A stretch of DNA of 64,000 bases from Marinobacter sp. SS13-12 (GCF_030227115.1 NZ_JASSUA010000001.1:372001-436000), one strand, 5' to 3'. Shown: positions 45,765 through 54,684, numbered from the stretch's first letter. A program made the numbers and translations. Notes: a model not told the origin generated them from the sequence alone.

Positions 45765-47033
45765 TCAGGACGCCTTGCTCATCCCTTCCTGCATGATTTC
45801 GTCCACGCTCTGTGCCAGAAGTTTAGCACCTTTGCGCAGATCATCCTCGCTGGTGGTCAGCGGCATCAGGCATTTGATCACTTCGTCGTTGGGGCCACTG
45901 GTTTCAATAATCAGCCCCTTTTCAAAGGCACGGCTGGTAATCTTGTCTGTCAGCTCGGCGTGGGTCGCTTCGATGCCACGCATCAGGCCGCGGCCCTTCA
46001 TTTTGAACTCGCCCGGATACTTGTCACAGATGGCCTGCAGACCTTCACCCAGCACCTCGGTTTTGGCCTTCACCTCGTTGGCAAAAGCGTCGTCTTTCCA
46101 ATACGTCTCGACGGCTGCCCGAGCCGTCACGAAAGCCATGTTGTTGCCACGGAAGGTGCCGTTGTGCTCACCCGAACTCCAGATATCAAACTCCGGCTTG
46201 AACAGCACCAGCGCCATGGGCAGGCCGTAACCACTCAGCGACTTGGAAACGGTGACAATGTCCGGCTTGATACCGGCAAATTCAAAGCTGAAGAACTCAC
46301 CGGTACGGCCGTTACCCGCCTGGATGTCATCCAGAATCAGCAGGATATCGTGCTTCCTGCAAAGCTTCTCAAGCCCTTGCAGCCACTCGGCGCGGGCGGC
46401 GTTAAGGCCGCCTTCACCCTGGACCGCCTCGACAATCACCGCAGCCGGCAGCTCAAAGCCGGACGAACCATCGGACAGCACCTTGTCCATGATCTCCAGG
46501 GTATCGACGTTCTCGCCCAGATAGCCGTCGTAGAACATGAAGTCCACATTGCCCAGCGGGGTACCGACACCACCACGGTGGTGCTTGTTACCGGTAGCGG
46601 CAACTGCACCCATGGTCACGCCATGGAAACCGTTGGTAAAGGAAATGATGCCATTTCGACCTTTCACCTTGCGGGCCAGCTTCAAGGCTGCTTCCACGCA
46701 GTTGGTGCCGGTGGGGCCGGTAAACTGCATTTTGTAGTTCAGGCCACGGGGGTCCAGGATGCGATTCTTGTAGGACTCAATGAAATCATGCTTGGCGGTG
46801 GTGAACATATCCAGGCCCTGACTGACACCATCGTTTTCAATGTACTCCAGCAGGGCTTTCTTGAGAATGTCGTTGTTGTGGCCATAGTTCAGTGACCCGG
46901 CGCCAGCCAGAAAATCCAGGTATTCCTTGCCATCTTCGGTGTAAAGGTGCGCATTCTTGGCGCGGTTGAAAATCACCGGAAAGGCACGGGAATAAACACG
47001 TACTTCGGATTCAGTCGACTTGAAAAGTTCCAT
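45765..47033 (-). CDS. ectB: Diaminobutyrate-2-oxoglutarate transaminase
   Basis: PLP enzyme converting aspartate semialdehyde to 2,4-diaminobutyrate, the first committed step to ectoine. 422 residues, the normal EctB length. The cofactor-binding segments include [54 protein letters not shown] and the PLP-Lys in [14 protein letters not shown]. The ATG at 47033, with GAGG upstream, agrees with the family start. It lies 134 bp after ectA and 52 bp before ask. Confidence 0.95.
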   Translation of the reverse strand: MELFKSTESEVRVYSRAFPVIFNRAKNAHLYTEDGKEYLDFLAGAGSLNYGHNNDILKKALLEYIENDGVSQGLDMFTTAKHDFIESYKNRILDPRGLNYKMQFTGPTGTNCVEAALKLARKVKGRNGIISFTNGFHGVTMGAVAATGNKHHRGGVGTPLGNVDFMFYDGYLGENVDTLEIMDKVLSDGSSGFELPAAVIVEAVQGEGGLNAARAEWLQGLEKLCRKHDILLILDDIQAGNGRTGEFFSFEFAGIKPDIVTVSKSLSGYGLPMALVLFKPEFDIWSSGEHNGTFRGNNMAFVTARAAVETYWKDDAFANEVKAKTEVLGEGLQAICDKYPGEFKMKGRGLMRGIEATHAELTDKITSRAFEKGLIIETSGPNDEVIKCLMPLTTSEDDLRKGAKLLAQSVDEIMQEGMSKAS

Positions 47034-47167
47034 GGTCTTGCCTCTTAGCATGTCAGGTTCGAGGTAGTTGTGCGGTGGCACGTTGGTTGAGGCCGTTGTG
47101 ACAGATTCACCTCAGCAATCTGCCGGCCAGTCCAAACAGGGGTATCGATCGTTCGGGAAGGCTGCTG

Positions 47168-47683
47168 TTACGCCGGCTTTGTGAAAGGCCCGATGCGGAG
47201 CAGAAACTCGGAGTCGTGCTTGCCGCCAAAGTGGGTGTCTTTCTCAAAGTGCTCGTGATAGGTGAGCTCGGCACCCATGTCACGGGCAAACGACCGGAAC
47301 AGCGCCCAGGAAGCCTCGTTGTCTTCGGTGATGGTGGTTTCCATATGGGTCACGTTTTTGCACGCGTCCCGGGCCACGATCGCCTTCAGCATTCGCTTGG
47401 CCAGACCCTGACCACGACCTTTCTCGTGAACGGCCACTTGCCAGACAAACACGGTTTCGGGCTGTTGGGGGGGAATATATCCGGAAATAAAGCCGACCAG
47501 ATCGCCGTCTATCTCCGCCGCCACGCCGGTTTCGGCAAAGTGGCTGCACTGCAGGAGGTTGCAGTAGATCGAGTTGGGGTCCAGCGGCGGGCACTGTGCC
47601 ACCAGCTGGTGGAGCCTGTAGCCATCATCCTTGACCGGTGTGCGGAGGTTGATGGCGGTGGTATTCGAGCCTTCTGATGTCAT
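47168..47683 (-). CDS. ectA: Diaminobutyrate acetyltransferase
   Basis: GNAT-family acetyltransferase that acetylates 2,4-diaminobutyrate at the gamma nitrogen using acetyl-CoA. 171 residues. The family block QLVAQCPPLDPNSIYCNLLQCSHF near the N-terminus and the acetyl-CoA loop EKGRGQGLAKRML identify it as EctA. An in-frame ATG at 47704 gives 7 more residues; 47683 is preferred by family alignment from memory. It is the first gene of ectA-ectB-ask, behind a strong sigma-70-type promoter. Confidence 0.92.
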   Translation of the reverse strand: MTSEGSNTTAINLRTPVKDDGYRLHQLVAQCPPLDPNSIYCNLLQCSHFAETGVAAEIDGDLVGFISGYIPPQQPETVFVWQVAVHEKGRGQGLAKRMLKAIVARDACKNVTHMETTITEDNEASWALFRSFARDMGAELTYHEHFEKDTHFGGKHDSEFLLRIGPFTKPA

Positions 47684-47718
47684 AACGTGATCGATTCGCC
47701 TCAAAAAGTTAGCGTTAA

Positions 47719-47746
47719 ATTATATAGACCACAAAATATATTTCAA
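47719..47746 (-). promoter_or_regulatory. Sigma-70-type promoter of ectA
   Basis: On the minus strand TTGAAA, a 16-bp AT-rich spacer, then a perfect TATAAT, placed about 35 bp upstream of the ectA start codon. Confidence 0.75.
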
Positions 47747-47832
47747 GTCAGGCTTACTGGCGACCCTGCCAGGAATGCTGGCCTGCTCTCTAAGAATAGA
47801 CCGGATTGTGGCGCGCGCCAGTGACAAATTTG

Positions 47833-48783
47833 TTAAACAGCAGGAGGGAAAACAATACGATCTGACGTCAGGGATGTACCGCCGACGATGCGGCTCCGGT
47901 AAGACACTGCAGCGGCCGAACCACCGGGCCACAGCTGATCGAATCGCGGTAGCCACGCTCCCAGATCGTAGGCAACGGGCACCAGGGATACGTTCAGCCC
48001 TCGCCGCTCAAGACCGGCAACGGCCTCAAACTGCGGACTTGTCAGACCAATGCGGGTAACCAGGCCCCGCGGGTCCTGCTCCAGGTTCCCCATACCCGCG
48101 GAGCCGTTATTAACCACGACGCAACTGCGCCCTTCCACCGTTCCTGACCAGAGCACCGGCAGGCAGGTGTGGGTGGAGGCGATCACATCAGCACCGGACT
48201 CGGCAAACCATTCCGCCAGCTGCAATTCGTTGCCCGCCCCAAACGACTCATGGGCCAACCCCCATCCCGCCAGGGACTCCGGATCGCCGTGCACCACTAA
48301 AATCTTTAGGCCTCCAAATAACAGGCAGCGATAGCGTGGCAGCAGGCGGAGTCGTTTCTGGATGTCCGGGTGGTCACCAGCCACTCCCTGCAGCCGCTCA
48401 ATGATGTCATTGGAGCGCTCGACCACGCCCTGGTCAACAAAGTCCGGGTAGGCACAGCCACAGCCTGCACCGTCACTCGGGGTGGCCAGCTCATAATCCA
48501 CATTCCCCAAGCTGACCATATGATCCAGCACCCGGCAATTGATTTCCCTGAACAGGGTATCGCTGGCATTGAACCAGTTGAAATCGCCATTGAAGATCAG
48601 CTTGACCCGGTGCCCCTGGCGTTCCTCTTCAAGCGCCATCCGCTCTATTTCATCAAGAGCGTATGGGTTTCCGTAGAGCCCGCCGATGATATAAAGCACG
48701 TCCTCGGTGACCTGCCGGGGTTCCCGGCACAAGTCGGAAGGTCTGTATCGATAAGCCAGGGGGCAGCTTCTGCCTTCGTTCAT
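47833..48783 (-). CDS. Metallophosphoesterase-like protein with altered first metal motif
   Basis: 316 residues with the calcineurin-like order of motifs: LYIIGGLYGN (about 31-40), FNGDFNWFNAS (about 63-73), SLGNVDYELA (about 92-101), LVVHGDPES (about 166-174), ASTHTC (about 203-208) and NNGSAGM. In ordinary metallophosphoesterases motif I is GDIHGN. Here the metal-binding Asp and His are Gly and Tyr, so a metal centre may be incomplete or the fold modified. It starts 8 bp after the symporter gene ends and forms an operon with it. Confidence 0.7.
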   Translation of the reverse strand: MNEGRSCPLAYRYRPSDLCREPRQVTEDVLYIIGGLYGNPYALDEIERMALEEERQGHRVKLIFNGDFNWFNASDTLFREINCRVLDHMVSLGNVDYELATPSDGAGCGCAYPDFVDQGVVERSNDIIERLQGVAGDHPDIQKRLRLLPRYRCLLFGGLKILVVHGDPESLAGWGLAHESFGAGNELQLAEWFAESGADVIASTHTCLPVLWSGTVEGRSCVVVNNGSAGMGNLEQDPRGLVTRIGLTSPQFEAVAGLERRGLNVSLVPVAYDLGAWLPRFDQLWPGGSAAAVSYRSRIVGGTSLTSDRIVFPPAV

Positions 48784-48791
48784 ACCAATTC

Positions 48792-50195
48792 CTAGGCCTC
48801 ACCGGCCGCAAGCGATCGACCGGCCAGCCTGCGGGCCACCAGTGGCAGGAAGAAGCCGGCCGTACAGAACAGGAAGCCGTAGGCGTTGACCCCGAGGAGC
48901 ATCGCGTAGGCTCCGTCACCAATGGCCCAGCTCGCTGGAATCAGACCCAGGGCAAGCAACACGCCCAGCCCCAGGCCAGTCCAGAAACTCAGATGAAAAC
49001 TCCACGGTGACCAACGGGTAAAGCCGTAGAACAGGAATACCGGCGCCAGCCCCATCACCATGGTGCCAGAAATAGTCGTAGCCTTGAGGATGTCGGTACC
49101 CGCAAACATCGGCAGGTTACCCAGGAGCGCAAAGACAATCATGATCACGGCACCCACGCGCACGCTGGGCAACCGGTCCTTCGCCCGCCTCGCCAGCCGC
49201 GGCAGATCCACCGCCAGGGATTTGGCCAGTGAACTGAAGGTGGAATCCAGCGTTGAGCCGGCCGACGTCATCATCACCACACTCATGAAGAACAGCGCCG
49301 CCAGCCCCAGCGACTGACCCACCGCCGCCGGCGCATTGCCCATGGCCTCGATACCGTTGAGGCGGGCGTGCACACCCACCAGGCTGAAGATAAACACCGC
49401 CACAAAACCCAGAAGCCCGGCAACCACGAAGCTCTTGAGCATGGTCTTCTCCTTGTTCACGAAGCCCCGGTCAGTCAGTACCGGATCATGAAAGGGATAA
49501 CTGAACATCTGCAACAACGCCACCAGCAAGAGGTCAAATCCGGCGTTGAGCTTGAACTCACCATTGCTCAGCAGTGCACTGGTATCGTTGGCCGGGACAA
49601 TGAGAAACAGCACTGCGCCAACAAAGAACACAAACACAAAGGCCTGGATCACATCGGTAAAAATCGACGACCGCAAACCGCCCTTGAGGCTGTAGGCCAG
49701 GGTAAACATGGTAAATAGCATGGCAGCGCCGTAGTACTCCCACTCACCCGGCAGCCCGAAATAACCACCCACCACCGCGGTATTGCTCCAGACCTCGTTG
49801 TACAACCGAATCAGAATCGCCGCCGCAAACGCCAGACTGGCAAGCCGGCCAAAACGGGACGTCAGAAAATCCTGCAGACTGCGGGCCCCGGTCTGGGTAC
49901 GAATCAGGTAAATGATGTAACCCGCCACCGGAATCGACAGCCAGTAACTGGCATAGGCAAGCCCGCCGGTCACCCCGTAAGCGGCACCCAGGTTGGCGGC
50001 GTTGGTCACCGACTTGGCAAAAATCCAGCTGATAAAAATACTCGCCGTCAGCGACCACTGGCCTACCGGGTTGCCCTCGTCATCCGCTCCCTTGTAGAAA
50101 GAATTGGCGTTCTTGCTCTTCGGCGACAACACATACATCACCACCCCATAAACCACCAAAAATCCCCAAAACAGGGAGGCTTCCGTGAAATTCAT
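48792..50195 (-). CDS. Sodium:solute symporter family transporter
   Basis: Inner-membrane cation/solute symporter of the SSS family, 467 residues with about 12-13 helices. Typical marks are GVTGGLAYASYWLSIPVAGYIIY (about 72-94), the RSLQDFLTSRFG motif, YSLKGGLRSSIFTDVIQAF, and SAGSTLDSTFSSLAKSL near the Na+ site. The frame is open further upstream but the family-like N-terminus begins at the ATG at 50195 (MNFTEASLFWGF). Solute unknown. The metallophosphoesterase gene follows after 8 bp; two inverted repeats precede it. Confidence 0.88.
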   Translation of the reverse strand: MNFTEASLFWGFLVVYGVVMYVLSPKSKNANSFYKGADDEGNPVGQWSLTASIFISWIFAKSVTNAANLGAAYGVTGGLAYASYWLSIPVAGYIIYLIRTQTGARSLQDFLTSRFGRLASLAFAAAILIRLYNEVWSNTAVVGGYFGLPGEWEYYGAAMLFTMFTLAYSLKGGLRSSIFTDVIQAFVFVFFVGAVLFLIVPANDTSALLSNGEFKLNAGFDLLLVALLQMFSYPFHDPVLTDRGFVNKEKTMLKSFVVAGLLGFVAVFIFSLVGVHARLNGIEAMGNAPAAVGQSLGLAALFFMSVVMMTSAGSTLDSTFSSLAKSLAVDLPRLARRAKDRLPSVRVGAVIMIVFALLGNLPMFAGTDILKATTISGTMVMGLAPVFLFYGFTRWSPWSFHLSFWTGLGLGVLLALGLIPASWAIGDGAYAMLLGVNAYGFLFCTAGFFLPLVARRLAGRSLAAGEA

Positions 50196-50268
50196 TGTCT
50201 GTTCTGTCCTCGTTCTTTGTTGTCCGGGGCTTTTCCCCGTGTCTTCAAGTTCGGGAGTTATCGGGGCC

Positions 50269-50365
50269 GGTGGGTCGGGGTTCAAAAAAACGCCCGTGAA
50301 CCCATCCATGGGGGGCTTGGTCGCGCCATCCCTGGCGCTCCACATTTTTTGAACCCCGACCCACC
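50269..50365. repeat. Long inverted repeat H
   Basis: 21-bp perfect arms (50269-50289 and 50345-50365; left arm begins GGTGGGTCGGGGTTCA), extendable outward with one mismatch. The ~55-bp centre holds CCATCCATGG, also present in repeat G, and GCCATCCCTGGC. Confidence 0.95.
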
Positions 50366-50475
50366 GCCCCCTTGTCCAAATGCAGTCTTGCCTTCCCCGG
50401 TTTCGCTGGCAGGCAAAGCAACAGCAAAAAACGTTCTTGTCCTTACCCAACGAATTGCAGTGATTCAACCGCGGT

Positions 50476-50562
50476 CTGGGGGTGGTGTTTTATTTCCGCC
50501 AGGAAAAAGGTGTCTGAGCGAAGCGAGTTCTTTTTCCCAAGGAAATAAAACACCACCCCCAG
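50476..50562. repeat. Long inverted repeat, shared-core family, copy E
   Basis: 22-bp perfect arms (50476-50497 and 50541-50562; left arm begins CTGGGGGTGGTGTTTT), an inner GGAAAAAG/CTTTTTCC stem, and the core GTGTCTGAGCGAAGCGAGTT with flanking bases at 50509-50530 on the plus strand. Confidence 0.95.
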
Positions 50563-50605
50563 GCCGCCAATATCCATCAACCAGTCTTAAAAAAAGCCAG
50601 AAAAC

Positions 50606-51568
50606 TCACCCAGGCGCCGAACAACTAGCCCCAAACCGATAACAGGAAAAACACCGGTGATGCCGCAACATAATGCGCTCATCCATACTCTCCGCAAGCG
50701 TCCCCCCGAGGTCATACTGCGGATCGTCATCCACCAACGTACAGGCATACACCCGCACCTGGTCGCCCCGCTTTACCAGCATGCGCGTATAAGTGCACAT
50801 GAAGTGGGAACGGGCCTCTTTGGTAGGGTATTTCTCCATACAGGTTTCAGTAATTTCCGGGCTGCCGTCCTCCGAACCCGGCGTTCCCAGATCCGGGAAT
50901 GCGGTAAACGCCAGGGTTTCCGGAATGCCCCATTCACGGAAGATGCCGCGAAACGCGGACTCCACATTGGAGACAATCTCATCCGGGTCGGTCTGGCGGG
51001 CGATGGAAACCTTGAAGCCCTGGTGCACCAGCCAGCGGATACCTTCCAGAGCCTTGTCGAAACTGCCCTCGCCCCGATCAACGTCGTGGCGGGCGCGGTC
51101 CGGGAAGTCCAGGCTGACACGGAAATGGATCGGGTAAGGGTTATCCAGCAACGGCAACACCTGATGGCGGCGTTTCAGCAGCGGGTCGGTGGCGTTGGTG
51201 AGCACGAAGCACGGCCGGTGATGGCTGGCATAATCCAGGATATTGATAAAGTCGCGGATCACAAACGGCTCGCCGCCGGTAAAGGAAAACTGCTCGACGC
51301 CCATGTCCAGCGCTTCGTGGATAAACGGTTTCACGTCGCTGAGCTTCATGCCCGGAATGCGACCGTCACCAGGGTGTGAACCCTCAAGGCAGAATGGGCA
51401 CGCCAGGTTGCAGGCAGTGCCGGTATGAATCCACAGCTCCTTGAGCTTATCCGAGTCAATAAAGCCGCGCGGATCGCCGTTGCGGGTGTGGGTCCAGCTA
51501 TCGCGGGCCCGGGGTTCCAACACCTCCACGGCGGGGATACGTCTTTCGGCGGTTTCGGTCAGGGGCAT
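50606..51568 (-). CDS. Radical SAM protein
   Basis: 320 residues. The SAM-cluster motif CNLACPFC (Cys53, Cys57, Cys60) is followed by FTGGEPF (about 95-101), both typical of radical SAM enzymes. The C-terminal ~60 residues are rich in Cys (CTYTRM, YACTLVD, CFSCYRFGASC), which suggests an auxiliary cluster as in SPASM/twitch proteins. No peptide substrate gene is adjacent. The start is ATG at 51568 (MPLTETAERR). The Na+/solute symporter and metallophosphoesterase genes lie downstream on the same strand, 410 bp away. The reaction is unknown. Confidence 0.82.
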   Translation of the reverse strand: MPLTETAERRIPAVEVLEPRARDSWTHTRNGDPRGFIDSDKLKELWIHTGTACNLACPFCLEGSHPGDGRIPGMKLSDVKPFIHEALDMGVEQFSFTGGEPFVIRDFINILDYASHHRPCFVLTNATDPLLKRRHQVLPLLDNPYPIHFRVSLDFPDRARHDVDRGEGSFDKALEGIRWLVHQGFKVSIARQTDPDEIVSNVESAFRGIFREWGIPETLAFTAFPDLGTPGSEDGSPEITETCMEKYPTKEARSHFMCTYTRMLVKRGDQVRVYACTLVDDDPQYDLGGTLAESMDERIMLRHHRCFSCYRFGASCSAPG

Positions 51569-51653
51569 AGCTGCTCCGTGTTGATACAGTGAATCTCTTG
51601 GTACAGACAAACCTGGCGCACTGGCGTTACATTCCCGGTGCGCTTTCTTTGTT

Positions 51654-53843
51654 TTACGTCGTCGCTTCTTTTACGGCCTTGTCGCGGGGCTGCTTGCCAC
51701 GGCGCCAGCCATGAAGCTTCTCAAGCAACCTGAGAATGCCCTGTGGTGCATGCTCACGCTTCCACTCACCAGCGGCATACTTGGCCGATTCATTCCAGGT
51801 CGGGTAGGGGTGGATGGTACCCAGAATCTTGTTCAGGCCCAGGCCGTGCTTCATGGCCAGGGTAAACTCTGCCAGGATTTCGCCGGCATGCATGCCTACC
51901 ACCACAACACCCAGTATCTTGTCCTTACCCGGAGGCGTCAGCACCTTGATGAAGCCATAGTCCTCGCTTTCGGCAATGGCACGATCCAGGTCATCCAGGC
52001 CGTAACGGGTGACCTCATAAGCAACGCCCTTTTCCCTGGCTTCCGCCTCACTCAGCCCAACCCTGGCCACTTCCGGCGAGGTGAAAGTTACCCAGGGCAT
52101 CACCCGGTAATCCACCCGGAAGCGCTTGAACTGACCGAACAGACCATTTACCGCTGCGTACCAGGCCTGGTGGGCAGCAGCATGAGTAAACTGATAGGGG
52201 CCCGCCACATCGCCGCAGGCAAATACGTTGGGAAAGCGCATGCTCATGTCTTCTTCCACAGGAACCGTGCCATTGGGCAGGGTTTCTACACCTATTTTCT
52301 CCAAACCCAGACCGGTGGTGTTGGCGGCACGGCCAACGGCCACCAGAACCTGGTCGAATGGAATCCTGACACGCTCGCCATTGTGGTCGCAGTAAGCCAC
52401 TTTCTCGCCATCCTCGATGGTAAATTCTTTGGCAGCATGGTTCAGCCGCAGGTCGATGCCATCCTGTTCAAACTGTTTCCGGACAACCTCTGAGACATCG
52501 CTGTCTTCCTTCGCCAGCAGGCGGTCACCCATTTCCACCTGGGTTACCTTGCTGCCAAGCCGTGCAAAGGCATGGGCCAGTTCCGAGCCGATGGGGCCAC
52601 CGCCAAGCACCAGTAAACGCTCAGGCTGGATGTCCAGCGACCACAGGTTGTCAGAGGTCAGCGGCTCCATATCCGCCAGCCCGGGAATCGGTGGCACTGC
52701 CGGGCGGCCGCCGGTAGCGACAACAATGCTGCGGGCGGTCAGGCGCTCGGTGCGCCCGTCGTTATGGACTACTTCCAGCTCCCAGGGCGATACGAAGCTG
52801 GCCGTGCCGGAGATGCAGTCCACGCCCAGTTTCCGATACCGCTCCGGCGAGTCGTGGGGTTCCACCTTGGCAATCACGTCCTGGACACGGTTCATAATGT
52901 TCCTGAACGAACCTGTCACCGGCACGGACTCCAGGCCGTAACGGTTGGCGTGGCGCAGGGTGTCTGCAGCCTTGGCGCTGCGGATCAGTGCCTTGGACGG
53001 CACGCAGCCGGTATTCAGGCAGTCACCGCCCATCTTGTCTTTTTCGATCAGCGCCACTTTGGCCTTGACCGCCGCGGCAATGTAGGCCGACACCAGGCCC
53101 GCAGAGCCGCCGCCAACAACCAGCAGGTTGTAATCAAAAGACTCCGGTTTCTGCCAGCCGGCATACACCCGGCGCTTGCGGATAAAACCGACAATAAACT
53201 TGGCAATCAGCGGGAACAGGCCCAGCAGTGCGAATGACAGCAACAGATCGGCAGAAAGGATGTCACCAGTGGACTCGATTTTTGACAGCTGCGTGCCCGC
53301 GTTCACGTAAACAAACGTCCCGGGCAGCATGGCCACCCAACTCACCAGCGCGTAGGTCTTCAGCTTCATGGCCGTCAGGCCCATGGCCAGGTTGATCAGG
53401 AAGAACGGAAACACCGGAACCAATCGCAGGGTCGCCAGATAGAATGCACCGTCTTTTTCGATGCCTCGATCCATTCTGGCGACGGTTTCCGCGTATTTTT
53501 TCCGCAGAGTGTCCCGCATCAGGAATCTGGCCACCAGGAACGCCAGAGAGGCACCGATGGTTGACGCCACAGAGACCGCAATCAGACCGTAAATGTTGCC
53601 AAAAAAGGCGCCGCCGGCAAGAGTCATAATGGCTGCGCCAGGGAGGGACAGCGCGGTGACAACCACATAAACGGTGGCAAAACCGAGCACTGCGACCAAA
53701 AGATTCTGGCTGATCCATTGCTCAATGGTTGACTGGTGCTTCTGCAGGTTTTCCAGGGTCAGTATCTCCGGGCCGCCGAAGCCGATAAACAGTGCAACCA
53801 CAGCACCGATAGCGACAATCAGAATGAGCTTTTTCGAGTTCAT
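51654..53843 (-). CDS. TVP38-domain / FAD disulfide reductase fusion
   Basis: 729 residues joining two proteins. The N-terminal ~230 residues are a membrane domain of the TVP38/TMEM64 (DedA-like) type with about six helices (for example LPGAAIMTLAGGAFFGNIYGLIAVSVAST). The C-terminal ~490 residues are a flavoprotein disulfide reductase like dihydrolipoamide dehydrogenase or mercuric reductase: VVGGGSAGLVSA, redox pair CLNTGC (about Cys275 and Cys280), NAD(P)H site, and a dimerisation domain ending HPYPTWNE. It lacks the His-xxxx-Glu pattern in its usual spacing, so the substrate is uncertain. The ATG at 53843 is chosen over one four codons upstream because GGA precedes it. Confidence 0.85.
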   Translation of the reverse strand: MNSKKLILIVAIGAVVALFIGFGGPEILTLENLQKHQSTIEQWISQNLLVAVLGFATVYVVVTALSLPGAAIMTLAGGAFFGNIYGLIAVSVASTIGASLAFLVARFLMRDTLRKKYAETVARMDRGIEKDGAFYLATLRLVPVFPFFLINLAMGLTAMKLKTYALVSWVAMLPGTFVYVNAGTQLSKIESTGDILSADLLLSFALLGLFPLIAKFIVGFIRKRRVYAGWQKPESFDYNLLVVGGGSAGLVSAYIAAAVKAKVALIEKDKMGGDCLNTGCVPSKALIRSAKAADTLRHANRYGLESVPVTGSFRNIMNRVQDVIAKVEPHDSPERYRKLGVDCISGTASFVSPWELEVVHNDGRTERLTARSIVVATGGRPAVPPIPGLADMEPLTSDNLWSLDIQPERLLVLGGGPIGSELAHAFARLGSKVTQVEMGDRLLAKEDSDVSEVVRKQFEQDGIDLRLNHAAKEFTIEDGEKVAYCDHNGERVRIPFDQVLVAVGRAANTTGLGLEKIGVETLPNGTVPVEEDMSMRFPNVFACGDVAGPYQFTHAAAHQAWYAAVNGLFGQFKRFRVDYRVMPWVTFTSPEVARVGLSEAEAREKGVAYEVTRYGLDDLDRAIAESEDYGFIKVLTPPGKDKILGVVVVGMHAGEILAEFTLAMKHGLGLNKILGTIHPYPTWNESAKYAAGEWKREHAPQGILRLLEKLHGWRRGKQPRDKAVKEATT

Positions 53844-54063
53844 GTCAGAATCCATCAGTTAAGAAATAAAACAGGTTGCCCAGAAAGACACGGCCAAACG
53901 CTGGATGTTACACCGGCGTACGGCTAGAATTTTTTGAGCAATTGCTCACTTAGACCGGAACTATTCATGCCAAACATGGACATACCATTGTCCAGCCGGC
54001 TCTGGATGTCCAATAACATCTTTATAACAACGCTCTAACGCAGGTCTCCCGGGGGTATACGGA

Positions 54064-54684
54064 ATGGAAACCGCAACGCATCAATCTGATGAAGATATCC
54101 TGATTCAGGGCCTGAAATCCGGCAGCGAGGCCGATTTTCAAAAAGCAGTCCGCCTCTATACGCCGGGCATGATGGCAGTAGCCAGGTATTACCTTGACAG
54201 GGCTTCTTCCGAGGAAACCGTGCAGGATTGCTGGGTGACAGTTATTGATGCCATTCAGAATTTTGAAGGCCGGTCAGGCCTGAAAACCTGGTTGCACCGA
54301 ATTGTGGCTAACCGGGCCAAAAACCACCTCAGAAAACACAAACGGGAAGTCAGCGCTGATTTTTCCGAAGCCCTGGATCCGGAACTGGCTAACCGCTTTC
54401 GCCCGAACGGCCGCTGGGCAACGCCGCCGAGCCTGAGATTCGATGAGGACGCCGAATCACTTATGGAAAACGGTGCCCTGAGCGACTGCCTGGATCAACA
54501 TCTTGCCAGGCTTCCCGAAACACAACGATCCGCCCTGATGCTTTACGAAGCCCATCAGCATAAGTCCGATGACGTGTGTAACATTCTGGGTGTCAGTGCC
54601 TCTAATCTTCGTGTACTTTTACACCGTGCCAGGCAGAAGATATTTCTTATGGTGGAAACCTTTCAGGAGACGGGCGAATGCTGA
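54064..54684 (+). CDS. ECF-type sigma factor
   Basis: 206 residues. Region 2 (AVRLYTPGMMAVARYYLDRASSEETVQDCWVTVIDAIQNFEGRSGLKTWLHRIVANRAKNHLR, about 29-92) and region 4 (LPETQRSALMLYEAHQHKSDDVCNILGVSASNLRVLLHRARQKI, about 154-200) match extracytoplasmic-function sigma factors. It overlaps the next gene by 7 bp; that gene encodes a small zinc-finger anti-sigma-like protein, and the pair forms a typical two-gene unit. The target promoters are unknown. Confidence 0.9.
   Translation: METATHQSDEDILIQGLKSGSEADFQKAVRLYTPGMMAVARYYLDRASSEETVQDCWVTVIDAIQNFEGRSGLKTWLHRIVANRAKNHLRKHKREVSADFSEALDPELANRFRPNGRWATPPSLRFDEDAESLMENGALSDCLDQHLARLPETQRSALMLYEAHQHKSDDVCNILGVSASNLRVLLHRARQKIFLMVETFQETGEC

Larger units (their letters stand above)
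50196..50605. other. Intergenic region with two inverted repeats
   Basis: 410 bp between the radical SAM and symporter genes (both minus strand). It contains repeat H (50269-50365) and family copy E (50476-50562). The remaining bases show no gene; open frames across it run through the repeats and are not credible. Confidence 0.85.

Noticed and set aside
50269..50562. Repeats H and E as intrinsic terminators of the radical SAM gene.
   Set aside because: Arms are long enough to hinder transcription but no T-run follows the stems on the minus strand, and the T-rich parts are inside the stems. Attenuation is possible but not shown.
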